Origin: Gremmenia infestans
Taxonomy: Eukaryota; Ascomycota; Leotiomycetes; Helotiales; Hamatocanthoscyphaceae
NCBI GenBank assembly: GCA_032629725.1
Contig: JAFEVB010000022.1
Location: forward strand, 248,001-312,000
Reading direction: 5' to 3'
Length of the DNA stretch: 64,000 nucleotides
How positions within the stretch are numbered: position 1 is the stretch's first letter; each line of letters starts with the position of its first letter. Positions 45,701 through 57,400 of this stretch are shown in pieces. Under the pieces are notes generated by a model. That model was not told where the DNA came from. It did not search any database and worked only from the letters and a program-made list of their open reading frames with translations. Both the position numbers and the translations under genes were made by a program.

Positions 45701-48278
45701 TATTAATATCACGAGTCTACCATTTTCTAAGAAGATTATTACTCATAGAATGCTATTGTGACATCCAGAGCATCACGCTCTGACTTAACGCAAATAGAAT
45801 CGCAGTAGGTCGGTAAAACTCCTTTTCCCAACCATAATCATATCAGTGATCTTCGAATTAGCACTTCCCGGCACTCCATCCCATTTGATAATCACGTGTA
45901 TAGACGACTACAACAATGCACCAAACATGCAATATGAAGTCAGAAAGAAGTTAGCTCCCGTGTCCGGACTGCTGGTCTCTGGTCTCTGCGCGAGACTTCA
46001 CATTGAGGAAAGTCACTTGTACACCGCCTCTTCAAGCGTTCAGTACTAAGTTTCCCAACTACGAAGTATGATGAACATCTGTGCGGTTGTGACCGGGGAG
46101 ATGAAATCAGATCGCCGGGACATGAATCGTAGCTCCTGGCTGGACCTCTATGCGTTTGCATCTAAGGCATACGAAGTAAACTGGTTCTCCCGTTTTGTCC
46201 TGAATTAGTTTTTGTCAAAGCGTACACGGTGTGCCGTCCAAGTCGATTTGGCAATAGCCGTGATTGGCTAGATTCTCACTTTGGGAATTCCACGGCATTG
46301 GTCGGTGCTCAAGCTTGGGTACAGGACTCTGGGGGCTTGGGCTGGATGCTCTGTCTCGGAACTGGAGGAGGCGTTTGTAGTGGAGTGGGTATGAGTGCTA
46401 TATCGTCCCGCATGCAGCTTATCGATAGTCCATCACATAAAAGTACCCCGCCCTATCTGCTACTGCAGTCCTGGCTACGTGATTCCCACTACTGGCCACG
46501 AGTAAAACAACATGAAAGTCGTGTTTCCTATCCGTTGTGGAGGTCGGCTTTGAAACTATCTTCAGAAACAACCTAGCGCTCATAGACGGCTGCAGCTGCA
46601 ATCTCCAAATGGACACGCTGTAACATCAAGCCCACTACTAAGGCTAGCAGAAGGAAAGGCAGGTAGGACAATGCATGATACCGTATGCAGGTCTGATAAC
46701 ATGTGAGGAAATAGGACAGTATTTGATTGCTCGGGATGTTACACCTTGTGATGCCAACCGTCCGTCACACCACATGACAGCCGCCGAAACGTGGCTGCCA
46801 TTATTGCAAGGGATGATAAGGAAACGGGGAGAGACAGCAGTCTTGGTACGTGGGTTGAGAACTTGAGATGGAGGGCAACATGCAAGGGAGAAATTGGGAA
46901 TGATTTAGCATTGGATGAAACTTGTTTTACTCGTATGGTTCATGCAGAGTGTCGGACTCAGAACTTCTGAGTCTGACTTATATTGAGCTACCGAAAGTGG
47001 ATAATGGTAAAAGGTTTTTCCGACCCGAATCAGCTTGAAGAGTTGTCACGAGCATAATCACGAGGAATGGTTAGGTGATATCAAAAGAATTTCATGAAAC
47101 CTGTGATTAATGACTAATATTTTTCTGATATGTTATCACACGATCAAAATATACGAAGAAAGCAAAGAGTCAGCGATAATATATCACGTGAGCTGGTATA
47201 TCTTTGGCATTTTTATTATTTGACAATAATAAAATCAAGATGAGCATAACCTTTAAACAGCTTTGTTTCACACTTTAGAGAACGGTCTACTTTTACACCA
47301 ATGCAAAACGTCTCCCCAACTTGCGCAGTCAAACTGCTCTCGGCGGCGTCAACCCAATTTTTTATTCAGCTGTCGCTGAGTAGCTATCAGCGCAACGACC
47401 TCTCTATTGCTTATTTTCAACTATAGCATCTGGATCTAGTATCCTGGCTTTTACATGATCTACATTAGCTTTATGACCATAAATCATCTCATCGCGGCTA
47501 AGGTCTTATGCCATGATGGTTGGGGGGATTTGTAGCATGCGACCTAGGCTCAATGAAGAACTTGAGTAGTGTGTAAGGGAGGACAAGGTTAATCAATTCA
47601 GATGAATAGGTAGACTATGATCATCGTATGCAAAGAAAGTCAAACAATTCATACTAACTTCAGTCGACTTGAATATGTTTAAGTTGAAGTCAAGTTAGAA
47701 AGGGACTCTTTATATAAATATAATATGTGAGTTGAGTATACCTTGTAGAGATTAAGTTAAGATGAACAGTAACTCAACTCGGCTTAACTTATTGCATACT
47801 CTGTATAATCAATTAATCATAGTAAAAAGGCTTAAGGTAGTCCAGGCTTAAGGTAGTCCAGGCTTAAGGTAGTCCAGGCTTAAGGTAGTCCAGCAATAGG
47901 GTTGCCTACATGAAAATTGTTTGCACATGCCCCACATCAGTATGACTACAAGAGCATTTTACCTCATGTGGAGTGTTTATCTACCAATATAATTGGTCAG
48001 AGAACTGCTACCTATTCAACAAAGTGCTCTAGGAACCAGAGTTTAGGAGGCTTTTATGAGATTTAGGGAAAGAGCCCGCCCTTAGCGAGTAATAGCGACT
48101 GCTCCTTCCCCTTCTAAGTCTCGCCTCACCAACTCTCGAAGGACTCAGAAGAAAAACAGATTAGATCACATCGCACAATTATAAGTAATGAAAATCACCT
48201 ACCTCTCTTATAAGACACATCCCCCCACTGCTCCCTTCCAATTCTCCAATTTTCTTACAACTCCTTGCTACAATAACA
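42716..48278. other. Gene-free interval (5.6 kb)
   Basis: Many short frames on both strands but none with splice-supported extension, compositional bias or recognisable motifs. The parts around 45300-45850 and 46950-47800 are AT-rich. The four-copy 16-base repeat at 47829 lies inside it. Confidence 0.45.
47829..47892. repeat. Four perfect copies of a 16-base unit
   Basis: The unit GGCTTAAGGTAGTCCA is repeated exactly four times over 64 bases with no substitutions. A related single copy with transitions (CCTAAGGTAGCCCC) occurs near 49655. Confidence 0.95.
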
Positions 48279-49044
48279 ATGATTCGTCAACAAGAAAGCC
48301 CACTCGTCCTCGAGACCCTTCAACAAGAACTCGATCGTATCGACGGAATCCGAGGTCGTGATATTTAAGACATCTATAATATCGAAATACCATCAAAAAC
48401 CTCCAAAGGATCTCCATTATATACGCGGAGAAAGCGGATCCTCATTTATTCTGCAAAGCTTGCAGCGGGTCATACATGCAGGCCCGTGCGACCACTCGTC
48501 GAGCCAGAGCGCCTCTTTGCACCTCGGGCTCGAGGCTATCCATCAACTGCAGTTTTGAAGTGGCTCAAGAGTGTCAATCGCACTTGCGCGACGTACCCGA
48601 AGGGGAAGAAGAGATGACCGGAAGACCATTTGGCTCCACGGAGCGGCCGCTACTTGGTAGCGGGTCTCGGAACAAAAGAAAAAAGTCAAAGATCACTCTT
48701 CGCCAGGTCAAAAGCGAGAGTGATGTGACAAATGGCAGGTCGCGTCCTGAACCAAAACATGCATGGTACTTCTGGCGGAAGAGAGCTCTGAAAACCAACA
48801 AGCATGATACTTCCGATGCCGACGATTATTTCAGCATACCACATCGTGATAGCCTTGAAATCGCCAGGTAACCCCGCGACTCGACGGACAAGACGAGGAA
48901 ACGCGTAAGGGCTCTAAGCGCATACCATCGGGAAAATCTTATGTTGAACGCGGACAATATTTCCGAAGCTGAAGATGAGATACGGCGGCTTGGGTGGCTC
49001 AATCGAATTGCTATGAGAGGTCGGAAAGTGATGCATCTTGCGTG
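48279..49044 (+). pseudogene. Broken gene of unknown family
   Basis: An ATG at 48279 after a normal-looking leader opens MIRQQESPLVLETLQQELD and reaches a TAA at 48366-48368 after 29 codons. The same frame then continues, coding-like, for about 75 residues to a stop near 48610 (for example VEPERLFAPRARGYPSTAVL and KWLKSVNRTCATYP). From about 48540 a different frame looks coding (GRPFGSTERPLLGSGS, KHAWYFWRKRALK, DDYFSIPHRDSLEIAR). It meets a TAA at 48869-48871 but continues in frame with KRVRALSAYHRENLMLNAD and EDEIRRLGWLNRIAMRGR to a final stop. Two in-frame stops plus one frame change suggest a decayed single gene. An undetected intron might remove one stop. I do not recognise the family; the C-terminal part is basic and helical. 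Confidence 0.45.
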
Positions 49045-50499
49045 ATGTCCGATCTTGAAACTACAATTGCAAAGAATCATTACTTCTGGCCCTTGACACA
49101 ACTAGCAGGAGTACACTTTTAATGGCCTCGGCCTTACGGCAGGATTTCCTTTTTACCATTGGTCATCTGAGATTGACTTTGTGTTTGTAAGTCTCTTATT
49201 GAAATCTTATTCATGATTTGAAGCAATGCCATCAGAATTCGCAACGTTTCCTTCCTTATTGATTTCCCTGAAGAACTTTAGGTATTGTTGTTACATCTCG
49301 ATGCAGCAGGGCATTATCGCCAAATGTAATTTCAAGTCATCGCACTATAAGCTGCACTGGAAGTTGGAAAGAGCGTAAGGATTGAGCTGTGATTTCTGGG
49401 CGGATGCAGACGTAGTTAACTTTGCGTAAAGTGATATATGATTGCTTTCAGGTAAGACAACCCTGGTTGACTCTTGAAACAACTTTAGAGTGCTCATCAA
49501 CAAGCAGAGCCATAAAAAGAGACATTAATTGCGACCCGAAAGGGAAAGAGCGCCTTTCATGCTCCTAAAGAAGCGGCAAAAAGGGGAAGGAGCGACCCTT
49601 ACCCAATTCGCCTGAAGGCGTGGGAACCATTGGGAACGAGCGGCCACCGCAGCAGCCTAAGGTAGCCCCAGCTCTAGGAGCTAAAAGCAAACCAAGGGAC
49701 AAGTGCGACAAACCAACAAAGCGAAGAACACGTGCGACACAAGGGAAGGACTTGTGCGCACAGCCACGTGACGGTTGAAAAAGGGGTTCGCCTAAACTTT
49801 GAGCTAAAGCCTCCCGACGACAGTCCATCAAACACTGCACAGCCTGCCATGAATTTCGCCCGGAAAACAGCAATTAATGAAACAAGGTTGAGCCCAACTA
49901 GCTCAGAAGACAGATGAAATCATTCGCTCGAATTTTCTAGAGGAAGTTTGGTGAGTTGAGAGGGAAATGGGCGCCTGAAATAGTCTGGGCATATAAATAG
50001 TGAATGCGAGACTTTGACCTAAAATTTTGACCTCCATTGTCGCCTTGTAATACCATCAGAAGTGATATTCGTGATACTGATCCTCAACTTCAGATTTACT
50101 CAAATCTGGAGCTTCTAAGCACCGACAGATGCGTGAATGACTCGTAAACACCGCGCGTTGAGCCCTTGTGAAATACCATCAGGACCGAGGTTAAATTTGG
50201 GATCTCGGTTATTCAATATTCATTCGGGCAAAGTTGCCCGCTGGCTGTTCGTGATGTCCCCCAAACGAGTTCAATATGATGATATATTTCGAGGAAAGAA
50301 GTGGAAGCAGGACTCCCATTCACAGCCAGGTATGGATGAACCTGGGTGACAACCCGAGACTCCGAAACCTCCGTGATTGCAAATTGCGACTATTTTCGTT
50401 TTAAGTCTATAAATTAGGGCATCAACCCGCCCAAGACTGGTAAGTGGTGACGCGAAGACTCTGCCATCTGACCATACGGTCTAAAACTGGTGTATTCGA

Positions 50500-50815
50500 G
50501 CATATCGGCATTGACATAATCCCAAACTCCTGCCACCTGGGTAGGTGTTCTCGGCCTTTGAATCCATTTAACACCTTCCTCGGAATAAGTGCGTGGTTTT
50601 GTTGCAATTCGTATTCATAGCCCTGGGTCCGAACTCTGAGATATTCATCTAGGCCTTTCAAAAACAATCTTGTGGATTTGTTGCACATTATATTCAAGGA
50701 CCTGGAACCAAAGATTCGAGATATCATCCAGATATCCGTGATGCATATTATCATTCTGTTGCACATCGCATCTAGGGATCTGGGTCTGACGTTCGAGAAA
50801 ATTGTTTAGCCAGCC
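50500..50815. repeat. About 3.5 diverged tandem copies of a 78-79 base unit
   Basis: The word GTTGCA followed by a similar block (CTGG or CCTGGG, then a CGA and GA-GATAT-like stretch) recurs at 50601, 50680 and 50758, with a partial copy ending in a GGCCTTT-AA word near 50560. Spacing is 79 then 78 bases. Many differences are transitions. The 78-base period equals 26 codons, so the array may derive from a repeat-containing gene, but each frame now has stops. Confidence 0.6.
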
Positions 50816-51034
50816 AAATTATAGGTATTGTGGTAGTTATTTCAATACTACTATCTCAACGGATGAAAGGGTATTGAGAAGGTTTAGAAGATTGGCCAGC
50901 TGCTATGTATCGTAATCCAAGATGAAGAAAGCTGGGTACCTCAATGATGCCCTAAATGATATGCGACCGTGAAAACGCACCTTTGGTATAAGACGATGCG
51001 TAACTATATTTACTAAAAACGCATGGGTACAGAG

Positions 51035-51175
51035 AATAAGGTCAATGGTTAGGAAAATAAGCTATACTATGAGGTATTGCGCAATCGGACCTAAGAAGTG
51101 GTAGGGTTTATGCCAATGGCTAGAAAAATAAAGTATACTACAAGGTATTGCGCGATCAGACTTAAGGAGCAGTAA
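51035..51175. repeat. Diverged direct duplication of about 65 bases
   Basis: Copy one starts near 51040 (GGTCAATGGTTAGGAAAATA) and copy two near 51110 (TGCCAATGGCTAGAAAAATA). Both continue through TATACTA, GGTATTGCGC and a TAAG-AG end. Most differences are C/T or G/A transitions. Confidence 0.7.
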
Positions 51176-52235
51176 GATAAGACGAAAGCAACAGGCGATA
51201 CGTAAGATAAATCAAGCTGCAAGCAAAAATCTCCTTATAGGATACTCAGTCTGAATCGACACAACTGCGAAGTGCAACAAAAATCAAATCATCTCGGTTT
51301 TGGCGTGATTCTACGCTGGATGGGCCATCCAGATGCTCTAATTGGCAGGTTATATGAGGAGTGGGGCCGAGAAGGCCTCCGACAGTAACCACCAAGCTCG
51401 AACGACTCCTTAATCCGATGACACCAAAGATACCTCGTGAAAACTTTCAAGTACCGCAATAAGCTCAAATAAGGAGGAAAGGCTCGCGATTTCACAGGCC
51501 ACGCATAAAAACAGAAGCTAAGGAGAAGGAACCTTCAAAGCATATAGAACCAGTAGCAATAATGAACCACCCCTGATGCTACCATGTAGCCTTGTACACG
51601 ACTGGCCACATAGTCCACAAGTTAAGATAGAGAATCACATTGACCTCATCTAGAAAGGAATTCTGTAGATGACTCTTGCGATAATGATATGCGAGGTGAC
51701 GATGACAATCTGAGTGACATCAAAACTCCTCCAACAGCCCATGCTAATACCTAAACCTGCCGGTGTGGTTCTGTAGCGCATGTCTCTCTAGCGTCTCTAG
51801 CCCTCGGATGTCCAACTATCAACCTCCACAGGCCGCTCTCACTTTAAAGTTCGGTGCACGAATACGCTTCAATTGTGAAATGCAAAGCTTAGCTGACGCC
51901 ATATGTGCTTAGACTTTGCAGGATTTCACCGCTCCCCCATTAGAGAGTTTCTGGGACCCAGAGCATTGCTAGAAACGTCGGGCATTTTCTGATGAAGTTG
52001 TGAATGGTCCGTCGAATGTGAACCAAGGCTTCGGGATGTTGGACCCGGAGAGATATGAATGCTTGGTGAAGATCATTCGGGCCGGCCCCAGCGAGGTGTC
52101 CTTCGTAGAGTTGAGAGATGAGCATGTTAGTCATTTGCGTCAAGCTTCTGTAGGAGCATAGGCCATGTACTGAAGGTCCGAACCTCTTTTGATGAATATT
52201 GTAATGTCAATTCCCCATTGCGTGATTTTCGAGGC

Positions 52236-53228
52236 TCACCTCGTTTTCGGTTTTCGAATGATGACCTTGGAACCTTCCAGCTGCCAGCCGACACCATAGT
52301 CTTTTGTCAGTGAAGTCCAGGTGGTGCTGACGTACTTCTCCAGAGCTGGCTTGTCGATGCTGAGATAGCCCCGTCCAAGGCACTTCAGTGTTTGTCTTCT
52401 TATTCCCTCCTCGGCAAACTCCATAAGCTTTGCCTTGTACCCATCCACGCTTCTTTTGACCTTCCAGAAAAGAAAGTAATTGTCGTGAGCAAGGGCACGT
52501 AGAACCGCATCCACTTTCGTGTCTTGTAAACCCCATTCCAGCCTGACAGAGTAAGCCTGAGCCAGGTCGTTTTGTCGACAAGCCAAGTCTAACACTAGAT
52601 ATCCAACAAATTCGTTGAGCTCAGTTTTCGCAAGCGGCTGGGTTGTATGCATCTTCTTGAGTAGATGGAGTATTGCTGGATGGTAGGATTCCATTTGCTT
52701 CACCAGAATTGATAGTCTGATACAAAATATATATGCTTGAATCGAAAAGTCGTCCACCCTGTCCGAGGCCACAATACCCTCGCGTAACTTTCTCATTGCC
52801 ATAATTAGAGTCGCAAGATCCCTTTGTCCCGAAATATCAACGTTTGCGTCGACGACCGTCCGATTGTTCGCTGCGTTCTGCGGAATCTGTCGTTGCGCCT
52901 TATCGCTCCTTCCATTCTCCTGGGAGATGTCCATTCGCGCCAGTCGTCGAAGGAGCTCATCACCACGACCCGCATCCGTACAGAAGGCCATGTATCTCTC
53001 GACGATTTTTGCATGATATCGCTCTTGCGCTTTGTGGTCGAGCAGCCTGCGTGTGCCACGATCAATACATATCGACGCGGGGAGTATGTGGGGTATCAAT
53101 AAACAACAGCATGCGACGTACCTATTGTCCCCTTTCGAAGGCAGTCCTAGGGCCTCCAGAGGATCCAAATTCGCGGGTTTCAATCGACTCCATGGTGCTG
53201 AGTTAACGCGACCTCCACGGGCCGACAT
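52236..53228 (-). CDS. SAC3/CSN8-PSMD8-eIF3k-like helical repeat protein
   Basis: Two exons (53228-53122, 53046-52236) are joined over a 75-base intron (donor GTACGT), giving 305 aa. The start is the first in-frame ATG (MSARGG); sequence further upstream stays open but lacks an ATG. Residues 30-110 are Arg/Gln-rich and link to an all-helical region (about 110-250: RDLATLIMAMRKLREG, YIFCIRLSILVKQMESYHPA, VLRALAHDNYFLFWKVKR) followed by a short winged-helix-like end (IRRQTLKCLGRGYLSIDK, VGWQLEGSKVIIRK). This plan is that of SAC3/GANP and CSN8/PSMD8/eIF3k proteins, subunits of TREX-2, COP9, proteasome-lid and eIF3 complexes. I cannot tell which complex this one joins. It is divergent from the PAQR gene. 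Confidence 0.7.
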   Translation of the reverse strand: MSARGGRVNSAPWSRLKPANLDPLEALGLPSKGDNRYVACCCLLIPHILPASICIDRGTRRLLDHKAQERYHAKIVERYMAFCTDAGRGDELLRRLARMDISQENGRSDKAQRQIPQNAANNRTVVDANVDISGQRDLATLIMAMRKLREGIVASDRVDDFSIQAYIFCIRLSILVKQMESYHPAILHLLKKMHTTQPLAKTELNEFVGYLVLDLACRQNDLAQAYSVRLEWGLQDTKVDAVLRALAHDNYFLFWKVKRSVDGYKAKLMEFAEEGIRRQTLKCLGRGYLSIDKPALEKYVSTTWTSLTKDYGVGWQLEGSKVIIRKPKTR

Positions 53229-53566
53229 TGAAAAATTAGAGAGGTGGGGCGGTGATGGATGTGGTTGATGCTGTGAGGAGGAGAAGAAAGGAGGAGACGG
53301 GACGGAAGCCAAACGGCTCGTTTAAAATTGGCACCTCTCTTTCAAATCGGCAGCGGCGACCGCAACAGAGAAAATGCCCCGCGACTCAACGCTTTTCACT
53401 CCTTTTAAAAACACCTGATTTTCCTCTGCTTGAATCTAATTACTCTGTGCTGCGAATGATTTTGTATATCTGATTGTATTTTGTCACATAAAGAACTTCT
53501 TAAATGCTCGCCTCTTTCTACCACCAGATTAAAGCTACTCTCGCTCCCTCTTACTCGTACCACCTC
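53229..53566. promoter_or_regulatory. Divergent promoter region, SAC3-like / PAQR
   Basis: Only 338 bases separate the two starts, so promoter elements are likely shared or interleaved. No specific site is claimed. Confidence 0.45.
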
Positions 53567-54590
53567 ATGTCAGCCCGCCAGCGACGCCCGTCGACGACCG
53601 AAGTCACGGAAGATGTCGTGAAAAAAGTTGAAAAAAAGATAGGAAATGCATTGACGGTGCTTTGGGATGACTTGCCAGCCTGGCAACGAGACAATCATTA
53701 CATATATTCTGGCTACCGGCCAACCTCGGAGTCTTTCAAAAAGTCCTTCGCTAGTCTTGGCTACATCCATAACGAATCAGTCAATATATACTCTCATCTG
53801 CTAGGAGCAGTAGTCTTCTCCATATCTGGACTTACAATCTACTCTGCAGTCAAGCCAAGATATGAGACGGCAACTTCATCAGATGTTTTGGCGTTTTCGT
53901 TCTTCTTCGTTGGGGCGGCATTGTGCCTGGGCATGTCGGGCACGTATCATACGATCTCGAATCATTCGCCAATCGTTGCCAAATTTGGGAACAAGCTGGA
54001 CTACGTTGGAATTATATGCTTGATTACTGGAAGTTTTATCCCGGCTGTCTACTATGGCTTCTATTGTCACCCACATCTGCAAGAGGTTTACTGGACCATG
54101 GTATATTAGTACCCCGAGTTTTAGCACCGCGTATGCTTATTTACCGTACAGATGGCTACTCTTGGGCTTGGGTGCACCTCGGTATCAATTTTCGAAAGAT
54201 TCAGGACCCCAGCGTGGCGCTCATACCGTGCCGGCATGTTCGTAGGAATGGGGCTATCAGCAGTCGTACCAATCCTTCACGGTATCGGAATATATGGTGT
54301 AGAGGGAATGAAAGATAGAGTGGGAATGCTCTGGATGTTACTAGAAGGGTTCCTCTACATCCTCGGAGCTGGCTTGTACGCTGTAAGTGATCCTTTCACG
54401 TGAGATAGATTTCAAGTTTTAACTTTCATAGGCTCGTTGGCCCGAAAGATCATGGCCAGGAGCATTTGATATTTGGGGAAGTTCCCACCAGATTTTTCAC
54501 ATGCTTGTTCTTGCAGCTGCTGCCTCTCATTTGTACGGCTTAATGAAGGCGTTTGACTACCATCATACCACGCTGGGGCTCAAATGTTAG
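53567..54590 (+). CDS. PAQR/Izh-family seven-helix membrane protein (AdipoR/hemolysin III-like)
   Basis: Three exons (53567-54100, 54152-54382, 54432-54590) give 307 aa. After an N-terminal cytosolic part with the LPAWQRDNHYIYSGYRP motif come seven hydrophobic segments. The conserved metal-ligand signatures are present: Ser and His in the GMSGTYHTISNH stretch, Asp in KLDYVG, and the two His of HQIFHML in the last helices, forming the zinc site of this family. Yeast Izh proteins regulate sterol and zinc homeostasis; the animal relatives are adiponectin receptors with ceramidase activity. All introns are phase 0. An in-frame ATG at 53504 would add 21 residues; the MSARQ start is preferred because it gives the usual N-terminal length. 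Confidence 0.93.
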
Positions 54591-57400
54591 AGCAAGTAAT
54601 CCAGTAGTGTGATAGACCAAGAATAGATGTATATAGAGTAGATTAAATGAGAAGGAACCAGACTGTTCCATGGTAGCCGTAATATTGGCTATCTTGTATT
54701 AAACCCCCGTTATTTTAGTTTTCATTCCTTTCGAGCGCTATCGCGAGACATATTTACCACTTCAAAATTTCAACCTTAGCTTACAATGCATCCAAATTAT
54801 GCGGAGAAGGACTGGCTGCGCTCAAGCATACGTTAGATGGGACCCATCAAACAGGACACAATGGTGATGAGATCTTCTTTCTCACCAATAAATATACTTT
54901 GCTTCTTCAGCTCTAATTCCCTTGAGTTTCCACGCGTGCTAGTTCCTGATGTTGCTTATTAGTTGTTTTTGGGCAGCTGGTTGAGAGCGGAGCTATGAAC
55001 GAACGACTAGACTCGCCCCTTTGAACCTTTTTGTGGTGATAAATTGGTATATACTGCACGCTTTCATCTTGTTCTGGAGTGTGCCTAGAAGATCCTTGGG
55101 CTTTTTGACATTGTCATGTCTGAATGTACAAATTGTCAACTTGTGCGGCGGCTTCCATTTGCGTTCTAGTGCAATTCTTCAAATCTGCTTCAAGTTTGAA
55201 GATTCCATCTTACATTCGGAGAATTAGCCGCACATTCAGAGTCTTGAATCGACTGATTAAAAATAGTTCGGCCGGAGGCAAGGAATCCTGAGAGTATCGG
55301 GTACCCCATCGCCTGCCATCTTTTGGAAGGGCGATCTGAGGAGGTCCGGGAATATCTGCATGCGGTACATTCGCCATGATACAGATGCCGTTCAATTTGG
55401 TATTTGGTTACATAGTACTAGGACGATTAGTAGGTTTTGATTTCTGGAAAGCCATGCAATGCCCGCTATTGGGCGTTTAATCTTAGTTGGAGAGTCGGCA
55501 AGCCCGGGAAAATGTTGCGTTCATTAATTGTGCAATAGCAATATCCACAGCCAATAGGTTTCAAGGATTTCAAGCACCACAGGCAGAGTGAGATTGTTAA
55601 TTGCTATGAGCATAGTCCACGATTAGGATGCAAAAGACCGAGCGAACGACCAGTGAAGCTTATCAGTATCAACATTGCGAACCAGAAGTATTTGAAGATT
55701 ACAGATCGTAATTACAAGGTCTAGTAACTTGCCTGTTATTATGAAAATATCCCACGCCTAAGACCGAGAGAAAGTCGGCTGCTTCGTCGTCCCCAGGGAT
55801 CAGCTCAGTCTGAGGTGACCTGCTCAGAGTTGATACTTTGTGGATTCCAGCGGACCATATTATTTTCTGTAGTTTGAAGACGAGGTTGGTATTGGGTATA
55901 AATGCATCGTAGAAACTATAGCCCATGGATACAGAATCTTGACAAGAAGCCTACTAGTACGACTGAACTAAACAGGGGTCGGTATTCTGTGTTGTTTTTG
56001 AGCTCTGCTAACGCGAGAGCAAGTTCGTTCTTATGGGTAGACTGCCGTAACCATTAAACATTAACGTAAGGATAAGAGAAGTGACGTGCAACAAAGAACT
56101 ATTATCATGATCGGTAAAGCATCGGGTGTTGGTGCTGGTAAGTGGAGTTAAGAAGTTGTCATAATCTCCACTATGTGAATATGTTCAAGCAAAGGCTGAC
56201 TATAGTATTTAAGATTTAGATAACCGTTGTCAAGAAATGCGAAATGCAACAAAAACCAAGAAAGGTGTTGGACATATCCAACCATCGGCGGAAAGAGTGA
56301 AAAGGGGGAAGTCTCTTAAGCGAGGACTCCGAAGAACTTGGTCGGAATATTCCTATATCACCCTTCCACCGCTTAGCTAGTTCCCTAGCTTATAATTGTT
56401 CATTGCAGGGTATCTGACTGGACCTCGTGATACTTTGCAACTTGCAATGAAGTCTGCGGTTCCCTTGGGCTGAGTATTTACTCACCCTGCTACGTCCAGC
56501 GTCATACCAACTCCCTCCTCTCAAAAAAGGGGTATGACAACCACCGCCAAAATCTCTTTCTTTCTCCCTCGACACCAGAATTAATAGACTGCTATAGCTT
56601 TCATCACTCTGACCAGGGCTCAGATATATTACTATAAGTAACCCAGCTCACGACCCCCAGAATGATAAACGCAAGGACTAGATACACAATATATGATTAT
56701 TAAAATTTAGGAAGAAATGCCAAACAAACCGATGAATGAACGAACATAGAAACTTGACAGCAAAGTAAAACTTGACAGCAAAACACACCCCAACTGAAAA
56801 AAAAAGGTGAATGAGATGCTCTCCCATCTCTAGAGGGCGCAACAAAGCTGACAAGGTCAACATACCTCTCCCGCAAGAGAACGCACACAGAAACGCGGTT
56901 TGAATCCATGGAAAGAACCCCATGGCTTATCCAAGCCCACAAAAGCTTATCTTTTGCTTGCTTGGTTGTGCAGTGGTATGCGGAGTATATTAATACTGTA
57001 CAGCCAGCTAGTGAGTACGCAGTGCACCCAAATACGCTTGGAAGCTTGTTCATATTTGGGACGAGCGATGGTTTATTTGACTTGGAGGTTCTGGCAAAGC
57101 AAGTCAAGTAATAGTTAGAATATGGGTGGAGATGATAATGAATGATCAAAGGGGGATGGATGAGGGAGGTTGTGATTATACAGACTAGACTGCTTCTTTA
57201 ATCGCCTGGTATAAGCAGCTTTTCTCTGGTGAGATATTCGTACCTCGTGTTGGACAAATGTTTATATTGTGTTTTGGGTGGTGTGAGCTGAGTGGTCCGG
57301 GAATCCTGCGTCTTGTATCGGCCGGGAAACTGTTCACCCTCAACCCAATTCTGCTGTGGCCAAGTCTTAACTGCGCCCTATCTTGTTTATCCGTCCCAAG
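54591..57400. other. Gene-free interval (2.8 kb)
   Basis: Short frames only. AT-rich in several places; a poly-A run at about 56799-56807. The left end holds the PAQR 3' flank. No gene or structured repeat is recognised. Confidence 0.45.

Larger units (their letters stand above)
49045..52235. other. Repeat-bearing gene-poor interval (3.2 kb)
   Basis: No intact gene is seen. It holds two sets of diverged repeats (about 50500-50815 and 51035-51175, listed separately) and a GC-richer block at 49560-49800. This looks like decayed repetitive DNA. A short - strand frame at 51940-52143 has protein-like composition but no start context or partner exon that I can support. Confidence 0.45.

Noticed and set aside
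49565..49873. 102-codon - strand frame in a GC-richer block
   Set aside because: Composition follows the local GC block; no family motif, no supporting splice sites and no promoter-like leader.
51940..52143. Short - strand frame of protein-like composition just downstream of the SAC3-like gene
   Set aside because: It lacks a family match, a partner exon and a convincing leader. It may be a remnant, but evidence is too thin to call.
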